Notes: generated by a model from the letters alone, not told the origin. A stretch of DNA of 64,000 bases from Paenarthrobacter ilicis (GCF_016907545.1 NZ_JAFBCD010000001.1:1054001-1118000); one strand, 5' to 3'; counted from the first letter of the stretch, positions 43,516-52,530 are shown. Numbers and translations: made by a program.

Positions 43516-43935
43516 TCAGCCCCCACCCCGCGCATCCCGCAGATCCTTCCGCAGCCCACGGTTGTCCGCCCGGAGTCCCTTGTTGTCCTCCGCCAACCCT
43601 CGGTTGTCTTCCGTGAGCCCCCGGTTCCGTGCTTCCAACTCCAGCACGAGTTTCACGCCGGCCAGGTTCAACCCTTCTTCCAGGAGTGTCCCGATTCGTC
43701 GCAGCGTAGCGAGGTCGTTGTCGCTGTAGCGCCGGGTTCCACCATCGGTGCGGCCGGGGTTGAGCAGTCCCTTTCGTTCGTATTGCCGGATGTTTTGTTG
43801 CCCCGTTCCAACGAGTTCGGCCGCGACGGAAATCGCGTAGACGCCCATGCCGTCCCGGTTCTGACCCGAAACGGTGCCTCCGTCGGAAGCGCCGGTGCCC
43901 AGTCCGCCGTCGTGATCCTCTGCCGAATCAGCCAT
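43516..43935 (-). CDS. HspR-like MerR family repressor
   Basis: From the ATG at 43935 (GGGAGGAG upstream) the protein has 139 residues: an acidic N-terminus, then a MerR helix-turn-helix (YAISVAAELVGTGQQNIRQYERKGLLNPGRTDGGTRRYS) as in HspR. The C-terminus is a repeated heptad (DNRGLAEDNKGLRADNRGLR) forming a short coiled coil, probably for dimerisation. It is divergent from hsp20; HspR proteins repress such genes with DnaK as partner. It is a paralogue-type protein, not the dnaK-operon hspR. Confidence 0.82.
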   Translation of the reverse strand: MADSAEDHDGGLGTGASDGGTVSGQNRDGMGVYAISVAAELVGTGQQNIRQYERKGLLNPGRTDGGTRRYSDNDLATLRRIGTLLEEGLNLAGVKLVLELEARNRGLTEDNRGLAEDNKGLRADNRGLRKDLRDARGGG

Positions 43936-43968
43936 GGAACTCCTCCCGAAAATCTTCTGAAAACCCGC

Positions 43969-43993
43969 TTGCACTACTCTCTCACCAGTGCTA
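43969..43993. promoter_or_regulatory. CIRCE-like inverted repeat in the hsp20/merR divergent region
   Basis: GCACT (43971-43975) and AGTGC (43987-43991) are separated by 11 bases, exactly the inner spacing of CIRCE (TTAGCACTC-N9-GAGTGCTAA). About 13 of 18 positions match. A TATAAA follows at once (43992 on). It may be bound by HrcA or by the HspR-like protein. Confidence 0.5.
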
Positions 43994-44078
43994 TAAAAAA
44001 TCTATACCAGCCATGACAGATCCAACGGGCTGGTGAGAACAAGAAAATCAGCATCACAACCAAAGGAGTGAGAACACC

Positions 44079-44501
44079 ATGCTGATGCGCACTGACCCGT
44101 TCCGCGATTTCGACAGGCTCGCACAACAGGTTTTTGGCACAACAGCACGCCCCGCCGGCATGCCGATGGACGCATGGCAGGAGGGCGAGGAGTTTGTCGT
44201 CGCATTCGATTTGCCGGGAGTAAGTCCTGATTCCGTGGACCTCGACGTGGAACGCAATGTCCTCACGGTCAAGGCCGAACGGAAGTCGCCCGCGGGTGAC
44301 AACGTGGAGCTGATCGCAGCCGAACGGCCCCAAGGCGTCTTCAGTCGCCAACTCATCCTGGGCGACACCCTGGATACCGATGGCGTCAAGGCAAGCTACG
44401 ACGCGGGCGTGCTCACCCTCCGCATCCCCGTCGCCGAGAAGGCGAAGCCACGCCGCATCGAAATTTCGTCCAACGAATCCAGGCAAGAGATCAACGCATA
44501 A
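44079..44501 (+). CDS. Hsp20/alpha-crystallin family small heat-shock protein
   Basis: The 140-residue protein has an alpha-crystallin domain about 30-125 ([29 protein letters not shown], then the [11 protein letters not shown] motif) and the usual short tails. Small heat-shock proteins hold unfolded clients for DnaK. It heads a run of three plus-strand genes with the J-domain protein and a hypothetical protein, 88 bases before the J-domain start. Confidence 0.93.
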   Translation: MLMRTDPFRDFDRLAQQVFGTTARPAGMPMDAWQEGEEFVVAFDLPGVSPDSVDLDVERNVLTVKAERKSPAGDNVELIAAERPQGVFSRQLILGDTLDTDGVKASYDAGVLTLRIPVAEKAKPRRIEISSNESRQEINA

Positions 44502-44589
44502 CTGCGGCCTCCCGCAACCGATGGCCTCCGCCGGGGACAAGTTCACCGGCCGGGGGCCATCTCCCAATCCACCTCTTTCGGAACCTCCA

Positions 44590-44985
44590 GTGACCGATCA
44601 ACCTGACCACTACGCCACCTTGCACGTAGCCCCCGACGCGACCTCCCGGGAGATCAGCCGCGCCTACCGCTCTCTGCTGCGGGCCCTGCACCCGGACACA
44701 CGCCAAGGGGCCGACGACGGCGGCACCACCTCAGCGGCCGACGTCCAGGAACTGCACGCCATCATGGAGGCATACGTGGTTTTGTCGGATCCGAGGAAGC
44801 GGGCGGCGTACGATCGTGCGTGCTCCGGCTTGCCCGCCCGGGCTGCCGGAACACCTGTGAAAGTTCGCTTCCACTCAGCGCCCAAGCCCGCAGCAGGCAA
44901 TTCGGAGCTGCCGCCCCTGTCCTTTGGCCCGCCACGTTGGGCCCCGTCGTCTCACCACACCCGCACCCCGAGGAGTCATTCATGA
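44590..44985 (+). CDS. J-domain (DnaJ-like) co-chaperone, short
   Basis: The protein from the GTG at 44590 has 131 residues: a J-domain about 5-75 with DHYATLHVAPDATSREISRAYRSLLR and the HPD motif in LHPDTR, then a Pro-rich tail. It lacks the Gly/Phe and zinc-finger parts of true DnaJ, so it likely recruits DnaK to Hsp20 clients or another target. An upstream ATG at 44521 is possible but has no ribosome-binding site. Its stop overlaps the next start (ATGA 44982-44985). Confidence 0.78.
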   Translation: MTDQPDHYATLHVAPDATSREISRAYRSLLRALHPDTRQGADDGGTTSAADVQELHAIMEAYVVLSDPRKRAAYDRACSGLPARAAGTPVKVRFHSAPKPAAGNSELPPLSFGPPRWAPSSHHTRTPRSHS

Positions 44986-45359
44986 GCGCATGGCACCCTT
45001 ACGACGGCCACATTATTCCCGCGTTCTACGAGCGCTTCGAGAAACGTTGGGGGAGAGGAACCGCGCCGTTCCTGGATCCAGAGGTTCTCGAACAGCCAAT
45101 GCCCAGAGCCCAATGGATCAATCCGGATACTGGCGCCGCAGTAGCGGTGGTTCCTATTTGGACAGACGATCCAGAGCACCGTTCGTTCGGCGTCTTCTAC
45201 CTCCCACCCGCAGGCGACATCTGGATGCTCCGACCCGGACCCACCACGTTCCTTGAGCCCAAGGCCGGTGGGTCGCAGGAACAGGTTTCTCTCCGCAACG
45301 ACGCTTTCAAGAAGGCTGTGCATCACGCCAAGGAATTCATCTACGGGCCGCAGCTCTAG
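44982..45359 (+). CDS. Hypothetical protein coupled to the J-domain gene
   Basis: A soluble protein of 125 residues, starting MSAWHPYDGHIIPAFYERFEKRW with GAGGAG seven bases upstream. It is rich in Trp, Pro and aromatic residues and has no signal peptide. I recognise no family. Translational coupling to the J-domain protein suggests a part in the same heat-shock unit. The stop codon lies inside an 18-bp tandem duplication. Confidence 0.65.
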   Translation: MSAWHPYDGHIIPAFYERFEKRWGRGTAPFLDPEVLEQPMPRAQWINPDTGAAVAVVPIWTDDPEHRSFGVFYLPPAGDIWMLRPGPTTFLEPKAGGSQEQVSLRNDAFKKAVHHAKEFIYGPQL

Positions 45360-45387
45360 CCAAACAGAAAGCTCTAGCCAAACAGAA
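45352..45387. repeat. Perfect 18-bp tandem duplication over a stop codon
   Basis: AGCTCTAGCCAAACAGAA occurs twice back to back (45352-45369 and 45370-45387). The first copy supplies the TAG stop of the preceding gene; the second repeats it in the same frame. Confidence 0.8.
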
Positions 45388-45389
45388 GG

Positions 45390-45430
45390 CTGGTGCAGCC
45401 TGGGAAAAGATCCATGGGTGGCTGCACCAG
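45390..45430 (+). terminator. Terminator of the hsp20 cluster
   Basis: CTGGTGCAGCC (45390-45400) pairs exactly with GGCTGCACCAG (45420-45430), 19-base loop. The remaining 227 bases to perM hold only its promoter region; I see no gene there. Confidence 0.65.
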
Positions 45431-45657
45431 CGGCTAGTACGACTTTCTGTTAAAAGTTGTGACACCTGTTCATTGGCCGCTCCTAGTTCCCGGCTTCGGT
45501 TTTGTTTCCGGGTCTTTCAGCATCTGTTGGGGGCGCTGGGCGCCCGCGAAGAACACCTCCCATCTTACGGCGGGCCACGCGAAAAAGCGCAGGAATTCGC
45601 GGTATTTCAGGGGCGCCTGCCGGATGGGGGCCAGCCACCGTGGCACGATAGATCACG

Positions 45658-46989
45658 ATGAAACTGCGCGCTGATCAGACCGGAAACCGTGGCCTCCCCA
45701 TGCCCCTTTGGCTGCAGGGCGGTTTGGAAGCGGCTCAGTCGGCGTTCATTTCGGCCCTTGTTGTGGTGTTGCCGCTGGTGGGGGTGTGGGCCACCGACGG
45801 TTTCCAGGACCACAATGTTGACACTCTTGCCAGGCTCGGCGGTCAGGCATGGCTGCTGATTCATGGTGTTCCGCTGGCCTTGGCCCACGTGGACATCGGA
45901 ACCGCGGCCCAGCCCGGGTCCGGTTTGTTGTCCCTGCATCCGCTGGGCCTGACGCTCATTCCGTTCCTGCTTGCCTGGCGAGCCGGTCGCAGGCTCGCGC
46001 GGGCCTCCTACACGGACCAGCTCTGGCAAGCCCTCATGGGCGCCTTTGTGGTGTACGCCGCGTTCGGCACTGCCACCGGCTTTGTCTGCCGCACGCCGGA
46101 CGTGGTGATCAACCTCTGGTACGCCATGACCATCCCGCTGATCTCCTTCGCCCTGGGAATGCTCGTTGGCGCACGACGCGAGGCGGGCTCATGGAGCAGG
46201 CTCATCGGCGTGGACGCTGTTGCGTGGCTCTCCAAAACCAGCCAGCATTCCCGCTGGGCAGGCTCCTATGTGGGATCGGCGCTGAAGGCCGGCTTCGTCG
46301 CTGCGATGGCCGCCCTTGCCTTATCCGCTGTGCTGCTCGCCGTCACCATCGTGTGGCATTGGACAGACATCATCGCTGTGTACGAGGGCATCAAGGCCGG
46401 CGCTTTGGGCGGAGCTGTCCTCACCGTTGCACAGTTGGGCTTCCTGCCCAACCTCGTGGTGTACGCCTTGTCCTGGGCCTCCGGGGCAGGCTTCTCACTG
46501 GGGGTTGGCTCCACAGCGGGACCGCTGGGGACCGCCGTCGGACCTCTTCCCGCCGTCCCCATCCTGGGCGCCCTTCCCGCTGGTCAGCTGGACTTTGGCG
46601 CGGCGGCCCTGGCGTTGCCGGTCATGGCCGGAATCCTGGCTGGATGGTGGTTCCTGCGCGAAGGCGAGAACCACTTTGACGAGTGGCTCTCCATCAAAAT
46701 CAAAGCCCGCTGGTTCACCGCCGCAGCCTCAACTTTGTTCCTGGGCGCGTTCATCGGCTCCGTTGCCGGGCTGCTGGGAGGCGCGTTGGCGTGGATCGCC
46801 CGCGGGTCCGCCGGTGTTGGGCGGCTCACGGAAATCGGCCCCCACCCGGTGTGGACGGCAGTCTGGCTGGCTGCGGAAGTGGGAATCGGCGTCGTGATCG
46901 GCTACGCAGTGGGACCTTGGCTGGAACGCCGCCAGAAGCTGCGCGAAGCCAACCTGGATGAAGCAGCGTACGACGACGAACACGCCTAA
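45658..46989 (+). CDS. perM: DUF6350 family membrane protein, PerM-like
   Basis: The 443-residue integral membrane protein has about nine or ten hydrophobic segments (e.g. AFISALVVVLPLVGVW, GLTLIPFLLAWRAGRRLA). Position before purN matches Mycobacterium perM (Rv0955), which lies upstream of purN and purH and helps stabilise the divisome. The sucCD genes usually found upstream are absent here. Family function is inferred from synteny and topology. Confidence 0.75.
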   Translation: MKLRADQTGNRGLPMPLWLQGGLEAAQSAFISALVVVLPLVGVWATDGFQDHNVDTLARLGGQAWLLIHGVPLALAHVDIGTAAQPGSGLLSLHPLGLTLIPFLLAWRAGRRLARASYTDQLWQALMGAFVVYAAFGTATGFVCRTPDVVINLWYAMTIPLISFALGMLVGARREAGSWSRLIGVDAVAWLSKTSQHSRWAGSYVGSALKAGFVAAMAALALSAVLLAVTIVWHWTDIIAVYEGIKAGALGGAVLTVAQLGFLPNLVVYALSWASGAGFSLGVGSTAGPLGTAVGPLPAVPILGALPAGQLDFGAAALALPVMAGILAGWWFLREGENHFDEWLSIKIKARWFTAAASTLFLGAFIGSVAGLLGGALAWIARGSAGVGRLTEIGPHPVWTAVWLAAEVGIGVVIGYAVGPWLERRQKLREANLDEAAYDDEHA

Positions 46990-47034
46990 GCGGCGCGTCT
47001 CACGTCAGCGCTTGCCCTGAGGGAGCGGTGGCGG

Positions 47035-47457
47035 CTAGCGCAGCGGGCCCGGCAGCGAGTTTTCCAGCTGGGTCATGCACTGTGTCTTGGCGGATTCCGT
47101 GAGGGCTCCCCGTGAGCAGTCCTGGTACTGGCTGACCTGGTTGAAGAACAGGGCCGACGTCAATATCAGCAGGCACATGATGGCCGTGACCACTAGGCCG
47201 GAAATAGTGCCGAAAAGGATCAAACGGGGTTGCTTGTATTTCACGGTGCGCACCAGCACCAGCACGCCCAGTACCCCGGCGGCGAGCGTAAGTATGGCGC
47301 TCAACCACACGTAGTTCACGTTCAGCGAGAACACAAAGAACGATCCCAGCGCCGTCAAAAGGAAGGCACGGAACAGGATCTGGGTCACGCCCAGGGCAGA
47401 CTTTTCGGCCTCGGAGCGGGATTGCTGGCTCGGCTGGGGACCGGAGTCGGGATTCAT
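47035..47457 (-). CDS. Hypothetical four-helix membrane protein
   Basis: From the ATG at 47457 the protein has 140 residues, with a charged N-terminus and about three or four hydrophobic segments (ILFRAFLLTALGSFFVFSL, LTLAAGVLGVLVLVRT, LVVTAIMCLLILTSALFF). It ends with a short outside part containing two cysteines (QDCSRGAL and TQCMTQ). No family is known to me. It is divergent from purN with 38 bases between starts. Confidence 0.7.
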   Translation of the reverse strand: MNPDSGPQPSQQSRSEAEKSALGVTQILFRAFLLTALGSFFVFSLNVNYVWLSAILTLAAGVLGVLVLVRTVKYKQPRLILFGTISGLVVTAIMCLLILTSALFFNQVSQYQDCSRGALTESAKTQCMTQLENSLPGPLR

Positions 47458-47495
47458 GTTTTCCAGCCTACGCGAGCCGCCCATAAGCTAGTGCA

Positions 47496-48083
47496 ATGCG
47501 CATTGTTGTCCTCGTCTCCGGTACCGGTTCCAACCTTCAGGCTGTCATCGACGCCGTGAAGTCGGGTGATCTGGACGTGGACATCGCCGCTGTGGGCGCG
47601 GACCGCCCCGACACCTATGGCGTGGAGCGCTCCGACGAAGCCGGGATCGAGACCTTCGTGGTGAACTTCAACTCGTTCCAAACCCGCGCCGAGTGGGACG
47701 CCGCACTGCGCGACAAGGTGCTTTCCTACTCCCCGGACGTGGTGGTTTCCTCCGGATTCATGCGCATTGTGAGCGCGGACTTCATCGAGGCCTTCGGTGG
47801 CAAATACGTGAACACACACCCGGCTTTGCTCCCCGCGTTCCCCGGCGCGCATGGCGTCCGCGATGCCATGGCGTACGGAGTGAAGGTCACGGGCTGCACC
47901 GTGCACTGGGCCGATGCCGGAGTGGACACCGGCCCCATCATTGCCCAGGAGGCCGTGGCGATCCAGCCGGACGACACCGAGGAAACCCTGCACGAGCGCA
48001 TCAAGATTGTGGAGCGCAGGCTGCTGGTCCAGACCCTGAAGGACCTCGCCGCCACCCCCGACCTGGTTGGGCTGGGGGGTTAG
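47496..48083 (+). CDS. purN: Phosphoribosylglycinamide formyltransferase 1
   Basis: The 195-residue enzyme has SGTGSNLQAVIDA at the N-terminus (phosphate binding), NTHPALLPAFPGAHG near 105 (catalytic Asn and His) and HWADAGVDTGPIIAQ near 140 (catalytic Asp). It transfers the formyl group of 10-formyl-THF to GAR in purine synthesis. Its stop overlaps the convergent MFS gene by four bases. Its usual partner purH is 4.8 kb downstream. Confidence 0.97.
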   Translation: MRIVVLVSGTGSNLQAVIDAVKSGDLDVDIAAVGADRPDTYGVERSDEAGIETFVVNFNSFQTRAEWDAALRDKVLSYSPDVVVSSGFMRIVSADFIEAFGGKYVNTHPALLPAFPGAHGVRDAMAYGVKVTGCTVHWADAGVDTGPIIAQEAVAIQPDDTEETLHERIKIVERRLLVQTLKDLAATPDLVGLGG

Positions 48084-49432
48084 TCGAGGATCTGCTGCTT
48101 GGTTTCCGGCGCAAAGAACGCCATCCACAGCACGGAGATCAGCACCAGGCCGCCAGCCATCGCGAAGGACTGCGCCAATCCGAACTCGGGCCAGAAGAAG
48201 GACGCGAATACCAAGGGCCCGAATCCGGCACCGATCCGGGAGAACGTCGAAGCCCAACCGAAGCCGGATCCGCGAAGTTCGGTGGGGTACAGCTCAGACA
48301 CGTAGGCGTAAAGCACCGGGATGGCCACCTGGACCACGAACCCGAACACCAGCAGCCAGAACACGGCGGCCGATGGCACATCCACCACCAAGGCCACGAT
48401 CACCAGAGTCACTGCTGACAGCGGACCGGTGATGGCCAAAATCCACTTGCGGCCTACCCGCTCCACCAGCAGCGCTGCCACCACCACGCCCAGAAGTCCG
48501 ACGGCGGCCATCCCGGCGGTTGTGACGAAGGCTTTGTACTCCTCGAACCCGGCCCCGATCAGGATGCGCGGCATCCACGTCAAGGACAGGTAGTAGACCA
48601 GCAGGATGGAGAAGAACAAGGCCCACGCCGCGGTGGTGATCTTCCAATTGAACGTCCAGATACTGCGCAGCTGGATCCACGCACTGCCTGCAGAGAGCCG
48701 GGGTGCCGACTGTGCGTCCGGGAGGCTGTAGGCGCGTGGCTCGGCTCCGGTTGCCTCCACCAAACCGTCAATGACGGCCGCAGCTTCAGCCCGGCGACCT
48801 TTACGGATCAGGAACAACGGGGACTCGGGGACTGATCGCCGCACCCAGAACACCAGGAGCGCGGGGATCACCATCACCAACATGGTGAGCCGCCAGTCGC
48901 CATACAGTGCCACCAGCCCCGCGGACACGAAACCGCACAGGGCAGCGCCCACGGGCCACCAACCGTCCATGGCTGTGAGCACCTTGCCCCGTTGTTTGCG
49001 GGGCGTGAATTCACCCACCAGGGCGTAGTCCACCGGGATACAGCCACCCAGGCCAAAACCGGCCATGAACCGGAAAATGCAGAACCACACGATATCCGGG
49101 GAGAAGGCCCCAAGGACGGTGAAAATGCTGAAGATCAGGAGGGTGGCCGTGAAAGCCTTCTTGCGCCCGATGGTGTCCGCGATGGTGCCCCACGCAAAGG
49201 CGCCCACAGCCATGCCGATCAAGTTGGACGTGCCGATCCATGCAGCGTCGGCCGGTTGCAATGACCAGTGCTTGGACAGCAACGGGATCAGGATGCCGTT
49301 GAGGGTCACATCCCAGGCGTCGAACATGAATCCCAGGCCGCCGATGACGAAAATCCTGCCTTGGACTTTCCAGCGCCACGGCAGATCCTGCACCACTTGC
49401 TCGCCGCTGGGCACGGTTGTGTACGTATTCAT
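48080..49432 (-). CDS. MFS transporter (SV2/sugar-porter-like) of the MurQ operon
   Basis: From the ATG at 49432 (AGGAGG upstream) the 450-residue protein has about 12 hydrophobic segments and MFS loop motifs (GTIADTIGRKKAF near 74, ERVGRKW in the second half, PESPLFLIRKGR). It lies 40 bases after murQ on the same strand, with a sugar kinase first in the operon, so uptake of MurNAc, GlcNAc or a related amino sugar is likely. That is inference from context; aromatic acids are the usual substrates of some related MFS groups. Confidence 0.8.
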   Translation of the reverse strand: MNTYTTVPSGEQVVQDLPWRWKVQGRIFVIGGLGFMFDAWDVTLNGILIPLLSKHWSLQPADAAWIGTSNLIGMAVGAFAWGTIADTIGRKKAFTATLLIFSIFTVLGAFSPDIVWFCIFRFMAGFGLGGCIPVDYALVGEFTPRKQRGKVLTAMDGWWPVGAALCGFVSAGLVALYGDWRLTMLVMVIPALLVFWVRRSVPESPLFLIRKGRRAEAAAVIDGLVEATGAEPRAYSLPDAQSAPRLSAGSAWIQLRSIWTFNWKITTAAWALFFSILLVYYLSLTWMPRILIGAGFEEYKAFVTTAGMAAVGLLGVVVAALLVERVGRKWILAITGPLSAVTLVIVALVVDVPSAAVFWLLVFGFVVQVAIPVLYAYVSELYPTELRGSGFGWASTFSRIGAGFGPLVFASFFWPEFGLAQSFAMAGGLVLISVLWMAFFAPETKQQILD

Positions 49433-49472
49433 TGGGCCTCCTGCATGCAACCTTAAGCCCTGGCGGCCAACG

Positions 49473-50423
49473 TTACTTCTTGTCCTCGATGGCCCGACGC
49501 AGGAAACCCTCTGCTTCCTCCAAGGCACCCTTTGCCTCGCTGGCGTCGATGCCTGTCAGGAGCACCAAGATAGCTGCTTTTACTGATCCACCCACCGAGT
49601 CCAGGGCAGCAGCCGCTTCAGCCGCGGAAACGCCGGTGGCGTGCTGGACTGTCCGCTGCGAACGGGCCAGCAGCTTCTCATTCGTGGCACGCAAGTCCAC
49701 CATCAGGTTCCCGTACGTCTTGCCCAGCTTCACCATGACCAATGTGCTGATCATGTTGAGGACAAGTTTCTGGGCGGTGCCCGAATTGAGCCTGGTGGAA
49801 CCGGCAATGAACTCCGGACCTACCTCAACCTCAATGGCGGCATCAGCCACGTGGCTCACAGCCGAACCCTTGTTGCAGGCCAGGGACGCTGTGAATGCTC
49901 CCCGTTTCCGGGCCTCCTCCAGCGCGCCGATCACGTAGGGCGTCCTCCCGGACGCGGTGATACCCACGACGGCGTCAGCTTCAGTGACATTGATGTGGTG
50001 CAAATCCCGCGCGCCGGCAGTCGCATTGTCCTCCGCGTACTCCACGGGCTTCTGAATCGCTTCGGTCCCGCCCGCGATCAGCCCGACGACGAGTCCCGGC
50101 GGGGTGCCGAACGTCGGCGGGCACTCGCTGGCATCCAGCACGCCCAGCCGCCCCGCCGTCCCCGCTCCCACGTACAGAAGGCGCCCCCCGCGCTGGAGAC
50201 GCTCCGCAACGGTGTCGACCGTTTGTACTATCGCCGGGCTCGCGGCTTCAACGGCCGCGTGCACGCCTGCGCTGTGTGCAAGCATCGCGGCAACGAGTTC
50301 GCCGGCGCCCATGGTGTCCAGGTTTTCCAGGCCTTCGGCGGTTGCCTCGGTCTGCAACCCGGCGAGTTCCGTCCGGAGGCCCGCGAGTTTGTCAGCGTCA
50401 GTCGGGCCGGGGTGTTCCGTCAC
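49473..50423 (-). CDS. murQ: N-acetylmuramic acid 6-phosphate etherase
   Basis: From the GTG at 50423 the protein has 316 residues, with a SIS domain (GRLLYVGAGTAGRLGVLDASECPPTFG near 70-95) and ITASGRTPYVIGAL, IAGSTRLNSGTAQKLVLNM matching MurQ. It cleaves the lactyl ether of MurNAc-6-P to GlcNAc-6-P and D-lactate in cell-wall recycling. Its start overlaps the kinase 3' end by 26 bases, so the genes are coupled. Confidence 0.93.
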   Translation of the reverse strand: MTEHPGPTDADKLAGLRTELAGLQTEATAEGLENLDTMGAGELVAAMLAHSAGVHAAVEAASPAIVQTVDTVAERLQRGGRLLYVGAGTAGRLGVLDASECPPTFGTPPGLVVGLIAGGTEAIQKPVEYAEDNATAGARDLHHINVTEADAVVGITASGRTPYVIGALEEARKRGAFTASLACNKGSAVSHVADAAIEVEVGPEFIAGSTRLNSGTAQKLVLNMISTLVMVKLGKTYGNLMVDLRATNEKLLARSQRTVQHATGVSAAEAAAALDSVGGSVKAAILVLLTGIDASEAKGALEEAEGFLRRAIEDKK

Positions 50424-51336
50424 GGTGGATGTACCTTTCCTGGATGAGCCCGCGGCGCGTCGCAGCGAGGGCGGCACCGTCCAGGCCATCGCCTAACGGG
50501 GCCACCACCTCAATCCCAGCCGAAGCGAGGGACTTCCGCAAGAGCGCGGCAAAGAAGTCCGAGCCCACCACTCCGCCCAGGAGCGCAACCCCGCTGTGTT
50601 CTTCACCTGATGCGCGCTCCACGGTCTGGGTCAGGATGCGGCACGCCTCGCCAACGATGCCATGTGCGACGGCGTCACCTGCCTCTGCTGCGGACAGAAC
50701 CGAAGGCGCAAACCGGGCCATGGAGCGGTAGGGGTTCTCTTGTCCGGCAAGCCAGCCCGGCAGCATTTCGGGCGAATCAACCAGGGTGCTGGCCGCCGCG
50801 GTCAAGGACGTGGCGGGACCGCCGTCGTGCGCTTCAAGAACTGCCTGCAGACCTTGCTGGCCGATCCATCGTCCGCTGCCGCGATCACCAAGGTAGGGAC
50901 CCCAGCCGTCGGCGCGGTGGAGAATTCCGGCCTCATCGAAGCGGAAGGCCACGGCTCCGGTGCCCACAATCAGCGTGGTGCCAGCGGCGCCGTGAAGTGC
51001 CCCGAGCTGGGCCGCTGTTGCGTCGGAGAGGACAGCGGCAGGGACGCCAAACCTTTGGGCCAGCAAGGTGGCGAGTTCCTGAGACTTTTCCGCGGACGCC
51101 TCGACCCCGGCCACTGCGGCACCGATGCCCGTGATCGTGCTGACGGGGAGGCCGGGCGGCAACAGGCTGACCGTTTCAAGGAGGAGCTCGAACGCGAGGG
51201 TAGGTCCGTTGTCCACGTGCACCCCCGGAAAGCCGTGCTGGTCCGCCGCACCCAGCAACTCATCACCGCTGCGCAACTCCACGCGGCAACGGCTCTTCCC
51301 AACATCGGCAACAAGAACAACCCCGGTGGCTTCCAT
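50398..51336 (-). CDS. BadF/BadG-type N-acetyl sugar kinase (GlcNAc/MurNAc kinase-like)
   Basis: The 312-residue protein is of the ASKHA fold: phosphate-1 ADVGKSRCRVEL near 10, TTLIVGTGAVAFR near 117, GWGPYLGDRGSGRWIGQQG near 140 (the GlcNAc kinase signature) and GVALLGGVVGS near 250. It probably phosphorylates MurNAc and/or GlcNAc at O6 so that MurQ can act. Gene order kinase, murQ, MFS suggests a peptidoglycan-sugar salvage operon. MurK-like dual specificity is inference. Confidence 0.82.
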   Translation of the reverse strand: MEATGVVLVADVGKSRCRVELRSGDELLGAADQHGFPGVHVDNGPTLAFELLLETVSLLPPGLPVSTITGIGAAVAGVEASAEKSQELATLLAQRFGVPAAVLSDATAAQLGALHGAAGTTLIVGTGAVAFRFDEAGILHRADGWGPYLGDRGSGRWIGQQGLQAVLEAHDGGPATSLTAAASTLVDSPEMLPGWLAGQENPYRSMARFAPSVLSAAEAGDAVAHGIVGEACRILTQTVERASGEEHSGVALLGGVVGSDFFAALLRKSLASAGIEVVAPLGDGLDGAALAATRRGLIQERYIHRDGTPRPD

Positions 51337-51349
51337 GGCACCACCCTAT

Positions 51350-51484
51350 GTTGTGGGGCCCGTTCTGCGTGTTTGGTTGGCGCTTTAGGGCGCAGAGTAG
51401 GCCCTGCAACGGGTGGGCTCTCCGTTGTGAGGCCCGATCTGCAGGGTATGGGTTGCGCTTAGCGCGCAGAGCGGGCCTCGCAAC
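51350..51484 (+). repeat. Two 61-bp palindromic repeat units left of the DUF559-type gene
   Basis: Units at 51350-51410 and 51424-51484 begin GTTGTGGGGCC or GTTGTGAGGCC and end GGCCCTGCAAC or GGCCTCGCAAC, with TCTGC and GCAGAG arms inside. Start-to-start distance is 74 bases. Three more units with the same ends and length lie right of the gene. Confidence 0.85.
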
Positions 51485-51583
51485 GCGGGCGCTACTTCTG
51501 TGGAGGAGTAGTGGTAGGGCCCAACGGGGGCGATTTCTGTGGATAACCGAATGTGAGCCATCGTTTCCCGCAAGCATGGATCC

Positions 51584-52513
51584 ATGCGGAATCCCAGCCC
51601 TTTGCCGACGGACGTTGATCCCCAAGGCTTTCTCGTCGCCGACGCCTACGCTGCCGGTGTGCCACGGTGGCGACTCCAGACGAAAGAGCTTGTAACGCCG
51701 AGTCGTGGCATTCGTATTGCCAAGGGCGGTGAACTGGACCTCGCACTACTCGGGCGGCTGCACACCGCCGTCACTCCTCGCTGTGCAGTCAGTCACGTCA
51801 CGGCAGCGTTGTTGTGGTCCATGCCGCTCCCCATTTACCTTGAGGAAGAGGGCAGGAACGGGCTACGTCACGTGACCCGTCGGCAAGAGATCGGCAGGGT
51901 CAAGCGTCGGGGAGTCATAGGACATCGGGCTCCGCTGCTTGCTCGGGACGTTCGTGTGGTGAACGGAAGTCAGTTGACGTCGCCGGAATGGACATGGGTG
52001 GACCTGGCCAGGCACATGGGCCGGTCATCGCTAGTGGCAGCCGGCGATTTTCTGTTGGCGCGAGAGAATCCGTTGTCCTCGCTTGAGGCGATCAAAGAAG
52101 TCATCGACCGGCGTCCCAAAGTCAAGGGAATCCGAATGGCCCGGGAGGTCCTGCCGCTACTGAGGCCGGGGGTTGATTCCCCGCAGGAATCCCGGCTTCG
52201 GTTGAAAATCGTCGACGCCGGACTGCCGGAGCCAGCGATTACCGCGCCAATCTTCGACGAGCGCGGCAGATACATATCGACGCCCGATCTCCAATACAAG
52301 GAGTACAAAATTGCCATGGAATATGAGGGTGATCATCACCGCTCCGACCCAGTGCAATGGGGCAGGGACATCGAACGCGACGACCGGCTTCGAGCTATGG
52401 GCTGGATCGTGCTCAAATTCTCCGATGTCCAGATGAAAGGTGGATGGGCCAACGCAGAACGCAAGGTGCGCGATGCGTTGGCCTCGCGCGGGTGGCGAGG
52501 CCCGGCGTCGTAA
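51584..52513 (+). CDS. DUF559-type (Vsr-like) endonuclease domain protein, AbiEi-like N-terminus
   Basis: The 309-residue protein starts with an AbiEi-like winged region (FLVADAYAAGVPRWRLQTKELVTP) and ends with a PD-(D/E)xK type domain about 195-300: QESRLRLKIVDAGLPEP, TPDLQYKEYKIAMEYEGDHH and ERDDRLRAMGWIVLKFSDVQM. The acidic residues of the fold are present. Many actinobacteria hold several such genes; their function is unknown, with antitoxin-like and nuclease ideas both possible. It is flanked by five 61-bp palindromes and sits between the salvage operon and purH. Confidence 0.75.
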   Translation: MRNPSPLPTDVDPQGFLVADAYAAGVPRWRLQTKELVTPSRGIRIAKGGELDLALLGRLHTAVTPRCAVSHVTAALLWSMPLPIYLEEEGRNGLRHVTRRQEIGRVKRRGVIGHRAPLLARDVRVVNGSQLTSPEWTWVDLARHMGRSSLVAAGDFLLARENPLSSLEAIKEVIDRRPKVKGIRMAREVLPLLRPGVDSPQESRLRLKIVDAGLPEPAITAPIFDERGRYISTPDLQYKEYKIAMEYEGDHHRSDPVQWGRDIERDDRLRAMGWIVLKFSDVQMKGGWANAERKVRDALASRGWRGPAS

Positions 52514-52530
52514 AGTCTTGTCTGCCCCGA

